This document shows, in pieces, positions 6,740 to 7,282 of a stretch of DNA of 7,282 nucleotides; position 1 is the first letter of the stretch; the number at the start of each line of letters is the position of its first letter. Where the stretch lies: the NCBI GenBank assembly GCA_011682715.1, contig JAACEC010000050.1, positions 1 to 7,282 on the forward strand. The letters run 5' to 3'. The notes under the pieces are model-generated. The model was given only the letters and a program-made list of their open reading frames with translations, made no database searches and was not told where the DNA came from. Source of the DNA: Pseudomonadota bacterium (GTDB taxonomy: Bacteria > Hydrothermota > 32-111 > QNBC01). The position numbers were made by a program, and so were the translations under genes.

Positions 6740-7241
6740 TTGCCGGTGGTGTGAAAACCCTCGCACCGAGTTCTTTATCAAGCATAAACATACCGTTACC
6801 CCTGTCACCCACTAACTTTATCTTATCGATTATTTCTTTATCGTTACCTTCTTCTTCCACCTGTTCAGCTATATACCATTGCAAGAAATTGGTTGTCATA
6901 TGATCCTTTTCCTCAATCGAAAGATCTATAAGGTTATTGATTAATGATGTAACTTTTTCTTCATGCTTCAATGTATCTTCCATAACTTCAAGAGGGGAGT
7001 TCCATTCTGTTTTAGGTTGCTCAATTGTTTTAAGAAGCACTCTTCCGCCTCTTTCATTGATATAATCGATAAACTTAAAGGCATGAAACTGTTCCTCCTG
7101 GAACTGGACATTCATCCAGTTAGCAAATCCCTTAAGCCCGGTGAATTCAAAGTACTGCGCCATTGACAGATAAAGATATGCCGAGTAAAGTTCCGCATTG
7201 ATCTGGGCGTTTATGGCATCTTCAAGCTTTTTGTTTAACAT
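6729..7241 (-). CDS. ftn: Ferritin (bacterial non-haem FtnA type)
   Basis: Iron-storage protein that oxidises Fe(II) and stores Fe(III) in a 24-subunit shell; 170 aa, the usual length. The ferroxidase residues fall at the same numbers as in Escherichia coli FtnA: Glu17 (NAELYSAY), Tyr24, Glu50 and His53 (QEEQFHAF), Glu94 (KHEEKVT), Gln127 and Glu130 (AEQVEEE). There is no Met at a haem-ligand position that would suggest bacterioferritin. The start ATG has AGGAGG at 7247-7252 with a 5-nt spacer. It is the first gene of the stress operon within the window and is followed after 1 nt by rubrerythrin. Storing iron while peroxide is being removed would limit Fenton chemistry. In the 41 nt upstream no promoter or PerR-like palindrome is recognisable. 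Confidence 0.97.
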   Translation of the reverse strand: MLNKKLEDAINAQINAELYSAYLYLSMAQYFEFTGLKGFANWMNVQFQEEQFHAFKFIDYINERGGRVLLKTIEQPKTEWNSPLEVMEDTLKHEEKVTSLINNLIDLSIEEKDHMTTNFLQWYIAEQVEEEGNDKEIIDKIKLVGDRGNGMFMLDKELGARVFTPPAKEE

Positions 7242-7282
7242 TTTTACCTCCTACGATTTCCATAAACCGTGAACACTACAGT

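Noticed and set aside
6728..6808. Longer N-terminus for rubrerythrin (27 extra codons)
   Set aside because: This stretch overlaps the ferritin 3' end, has no family similarity, and a perfect ribosome binding site precedes the ATG at 6727.
7244..7282. Possible 3' end of an upstream gene (open frame ending in TAA at 7244-7246 on the minus strand)
   Set aside because: Only about 12 codons are visible and they match nothing I recognise; the open frame may be chance.

Overview
This window looks like bacterial chromosome, probably from an anaerobe or microaerophile. The DNA is AT-rich, almost every gene has a strong AGGAGG-type ribosome binding site, and there is a textbook sigma-70 promoter and a rho-independent terminator. 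The mix of an archaeal-type peroxiredoxin, an Ogg2-type 8-oxoguanine lyase, a flavodiiron protein, rubrerythrin and a gingipain-like C25 peptidase fits poorly cultured anaerobic phyla (for example WOR-3 or Cloacimonadota-like lineages). That placement is inference. No rRNA, tRNA, CRISPR array or mobile element was seen. All genes are on the minus strand.

Region 1 (about 7282 down to 2633) is a seven-gene oxidative-stress and iron operon. In transcription order it encodes ferritin, rubrerythrin, an Ogg2 8-oxoguanine DNA glycosylase/lyase, a PerR-type peroxide-sensing Fur-family repressor, a flavodiiron protein (FprA), a stand-alone ferritin-like diiron protein and a Prx6-type peroxiredoxin. 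Junctions are tight: 1 nt gap, 16 nt overlap, 4 nt overlap, 11 nt overlap, 9 nt gap, 17 nt gap. A strong intrinsic terminator follows the peroxiredoxin. The operon promoter is not visible and must lie beyond the right edge. Together the products would store iron away from Fenton chemistry (ferritin), reduce H2O2 (rubrerythrin, peroxiredoxin), reduce O2 or NO (FprA), repair oxidised guanine (Ogg2) and sense peroxide (PerR). No superoxide reductase, rubredoxin or rubredoxin reductase is present in the window.

Region 2 (about 2603 down to 1) is a separate transcription unit. It has its own promoter (TTGACA, 17 bp, TATAAT) and encodes a large secreted gingipain-like cysteine peptidase (family C25) that runs off the left edge. 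The ideal ribosome binding site and GTG start lie in a different frame from the hydrophobic core of the signal peptide. A single extra base near 2520 separates them. This is the most striking anomaly in the window: a sequencing error, a real inactivating mutation, or less likely recoding.
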